NCBI RefSeq assembly: GCF_938045595.1 | Contig: NZ_CALIBB010000132.1 | Location: forward strand, 1 to 5,899 | From: an uncultured Campylobacter sp. | GTDB lineage: Bacteria > Campylobacterota > Campylobacteria > Campylobacterales > Campylobacteraceae | DNA length: 5,899 nucleotides | Direction: 5' to 3' | In this document: piece by piece, positions 4,930-5,899 of the stretch | Position numbering within the stretch: the stretch's first letter is position 1 | Layout: every line of letters starts with the position of its first letter | Notes under the pieces: generated by a model | Told to the model about the DNA's origin: nothing | The model's database searches: none | The model's input: only the letters and a program-made list of their open reading frames with translations | Position numbers and translations under genes: made by a program

Positions 4930-5899
4930 ATGGCAGAGTATAAAAAGCTCTGGATGACGCTTGTAGCGGTACTCATCGTGGGCTTTAGTTTCTTGGGTTT
5001 TTACGGCGGCGAGGTGTATAGGCAGTCTCCGCCGGTGGTAAAATTTACCGATGCTAGCGGAGCTGAGCTAATCAGCACCGAGCGCATTTACCGCGGGCAG
5101 GAGGCCTGGCAGAGCATCGGCGGTATGCAGGTGGGCTCGATCTGGGGTCACGGCGCGTATCAGGCGCCCGATTGGAGCGCGGATTGGCTACATAAGGAGC
5201 TGGTTGCGTTTATGGATATCAAGGCGCAGGAGCGCTTCGGCACGAAATTTGACGCTTTAAGCGATGAGCAAAAGGCGCAGATTAAGGCGCTTACCAAGGC
5301 CGAGTACCGCACCAACACCGTAAAAGACGGCACCGTCAAGCTAAGCGATGATCGCTTGAAGGCTATGGCTGTCGTAAAAGACGAGTATATGGGCGTTTTC
5401 GGAAACGATCCGCGCTTTAAAAAGCTTCGCGAGGATTACGCGATGAAGGAAAACACGCTCGCAAACGAGCAACATCGCGCCGAGCTCGTGGATTTCATCT
5501 TTTGGACTGCGTGGGCGGTTTCTACGGATCGTCCGAGCGGAGAGGCGACCTATACCAATAACTGGCCGCACGAGCCGCTAATAGACAATGTCCCTACCAC
5601 GGAAAACGTCGTTTGGACGATCGCAAGTCTTGTTATTTTGCTTACCGGCATAGGCCTGCTAGTGTGGTTTGGAAATTTCTACGGCAAAAAGGACGAGGAT
5701 TTCGAGGCTCCTGCGAAGCTTAGCGCCGATCCGATCGCCGCTTTGGCGCTTACGCCGTCGCAAAAGGCGCTTGGCAAATATCTTTTTGTAGCGGTTGCAT
5801 TGTTTGCATTTCAGGCCTTCATCGGCGGCTTTGTTGCGCACTATACGATCGAGGGCCAGTCCTTTTTCGGGCTTGATATTTCGCAATATATCCCTTACT
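4930..5899 (+). CDS. norB: Quinol-dependent nitric oxide reductase, N-terminal part
   Basis: The first 323 residues of a single-subunit quinol-oxidising nitric oxide reductase (qNOR, also called NorZ), which reduces two NO to N2O in the inner membrane. The full family length is about 750, and the rest lies beyond the window. Helix 1 (about 8-25) is followed by a periplasmic domain with the family signature Arg-Gly-Gln-Glu-Ala-Trp-Gln-Ser-Ile-Gly-Gly (55-65), then VGSIWGHGAYQAPDW (68-82). Further on come FWTAWAVSTDRP (191-202) and TYTNNWPHEPLI (208-219). There is no CxxCH, so the cytochrome-c-like domain lacks heme, as qNOR requires. Helix 2 is at about 228-247, then DPIAALALTPSQ (268-278), helix 3 and AHYTIEGQ (303-310). 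The heme b, heme b3 and FeB ligands of this family fall after the cut, so activity cannot be judged. ATG 4930 has AAAGGAG at 4918-4924. It likely detoxifies NO or completes denitrification, and is probably activated through the upstream FNR-type box. Confidence 0.95.
   Translation, partial: MAEYKKLWMTLVAVLIVGFSFLGFYGGEVYRQSPPVVKFTDASGAELISTERIYRGQEAWQSIGGMQVGSIWGHGAYQAPDWSADWLHKELVAFMDIKAQERFGTKFDALSDEQKAQIKALTKAEYRTNTVKDGTVKLSDDRLKAMAVVKDEYMGVFGNDPRFKKLREDYAMKENTLANEQHRAELVDFIFWTAWAVSTDRPSGEATYTNNWPHEPLIDNVPTTENVVWTIASLVILLTGIGLLVWFGNFYGKKDEDFEAPAKLSADPIAALALTPSQKALGKYLFVAVALFAFQAFIGGFVAHYTIEGQSFFGLDISQYIPY

Noticed and set aside
5341..5886. Minus-strand open frames opposite norB
   Set aside because: They are antisense to a clearly recognised qNOR coding region and show no family features.

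Overview
The window looks like a chromosome segment of a Campylobacter-type epsilonproteobacterium with relatively high GC for that group, in the manner of C. gracilis, C. concisus, C. showae or C. rectus. This is inferred from three things: the gene order alaS - membrane protein - maf - pbpA, which resembles the alaS-maf-pbpA run known in Campylobacter; the very frequent AAATTT/AAAATTT words in otherwise GC-moderate genes; and AAAGGAGTGAAA-ATG ribosome sites. The species call is tentative.

Left part (1-3299): four plus-strand genes packed head to tail with overlapping ends. They are the 3' end of alaS (alanyl-tRNA synthetase), a four-helix membrane protein that starts with TTG, maf (nucleotide pyrophosphatase of the Maf/HAM1-like group) and pbpA (bifunctional class A penicillin-binding protein). 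Overlaps of 4, 1 and 7 nt imply one transcription unit with translational coupling. The functions are housekeeping: translation, nucleotide sanitation or division, and cell-wall synthesis.

Middle part (3300-4857): a distinctly AT-rich stretch. Hand counts of single 60-nt lines give 18/60 and 14/60 G+C here, against 32/60 in pbpA and 40/60 in the next gene. It holds an unrecognised four-helix membrane protein that starts with TTG and has a small inverted repeat just before its Shine-Dalgarno site. A 13-codon mini-ORF with an excellent ribosome site overlaps that gene's end. Next comes a second membrane-protein gene that appears broken by a one-base loss in an A-run near 4196-4199. Restoring one A gives a continuous 216-residue protein with an N-terminal membrane hairpin. 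Base composition and lack of recognisable family suggest recently acquired accessory genes.

Right part (4858-5899): a promoter region and the first 323 codons of a quinol-dependent nitric oxide reductase (qNOR, norB/norZ), cut by the window edge. A TTGA-N6-TCAA palindrome of the FNR/DNR type is centred 41.5 bp upstream of the start point predicted from a TAAAAT -10 box. This is the usual class II activator position, and it predicts oxygen- or NO-responsive control. No RNA genes, CRISPR arrays or insertion sequences were seen.
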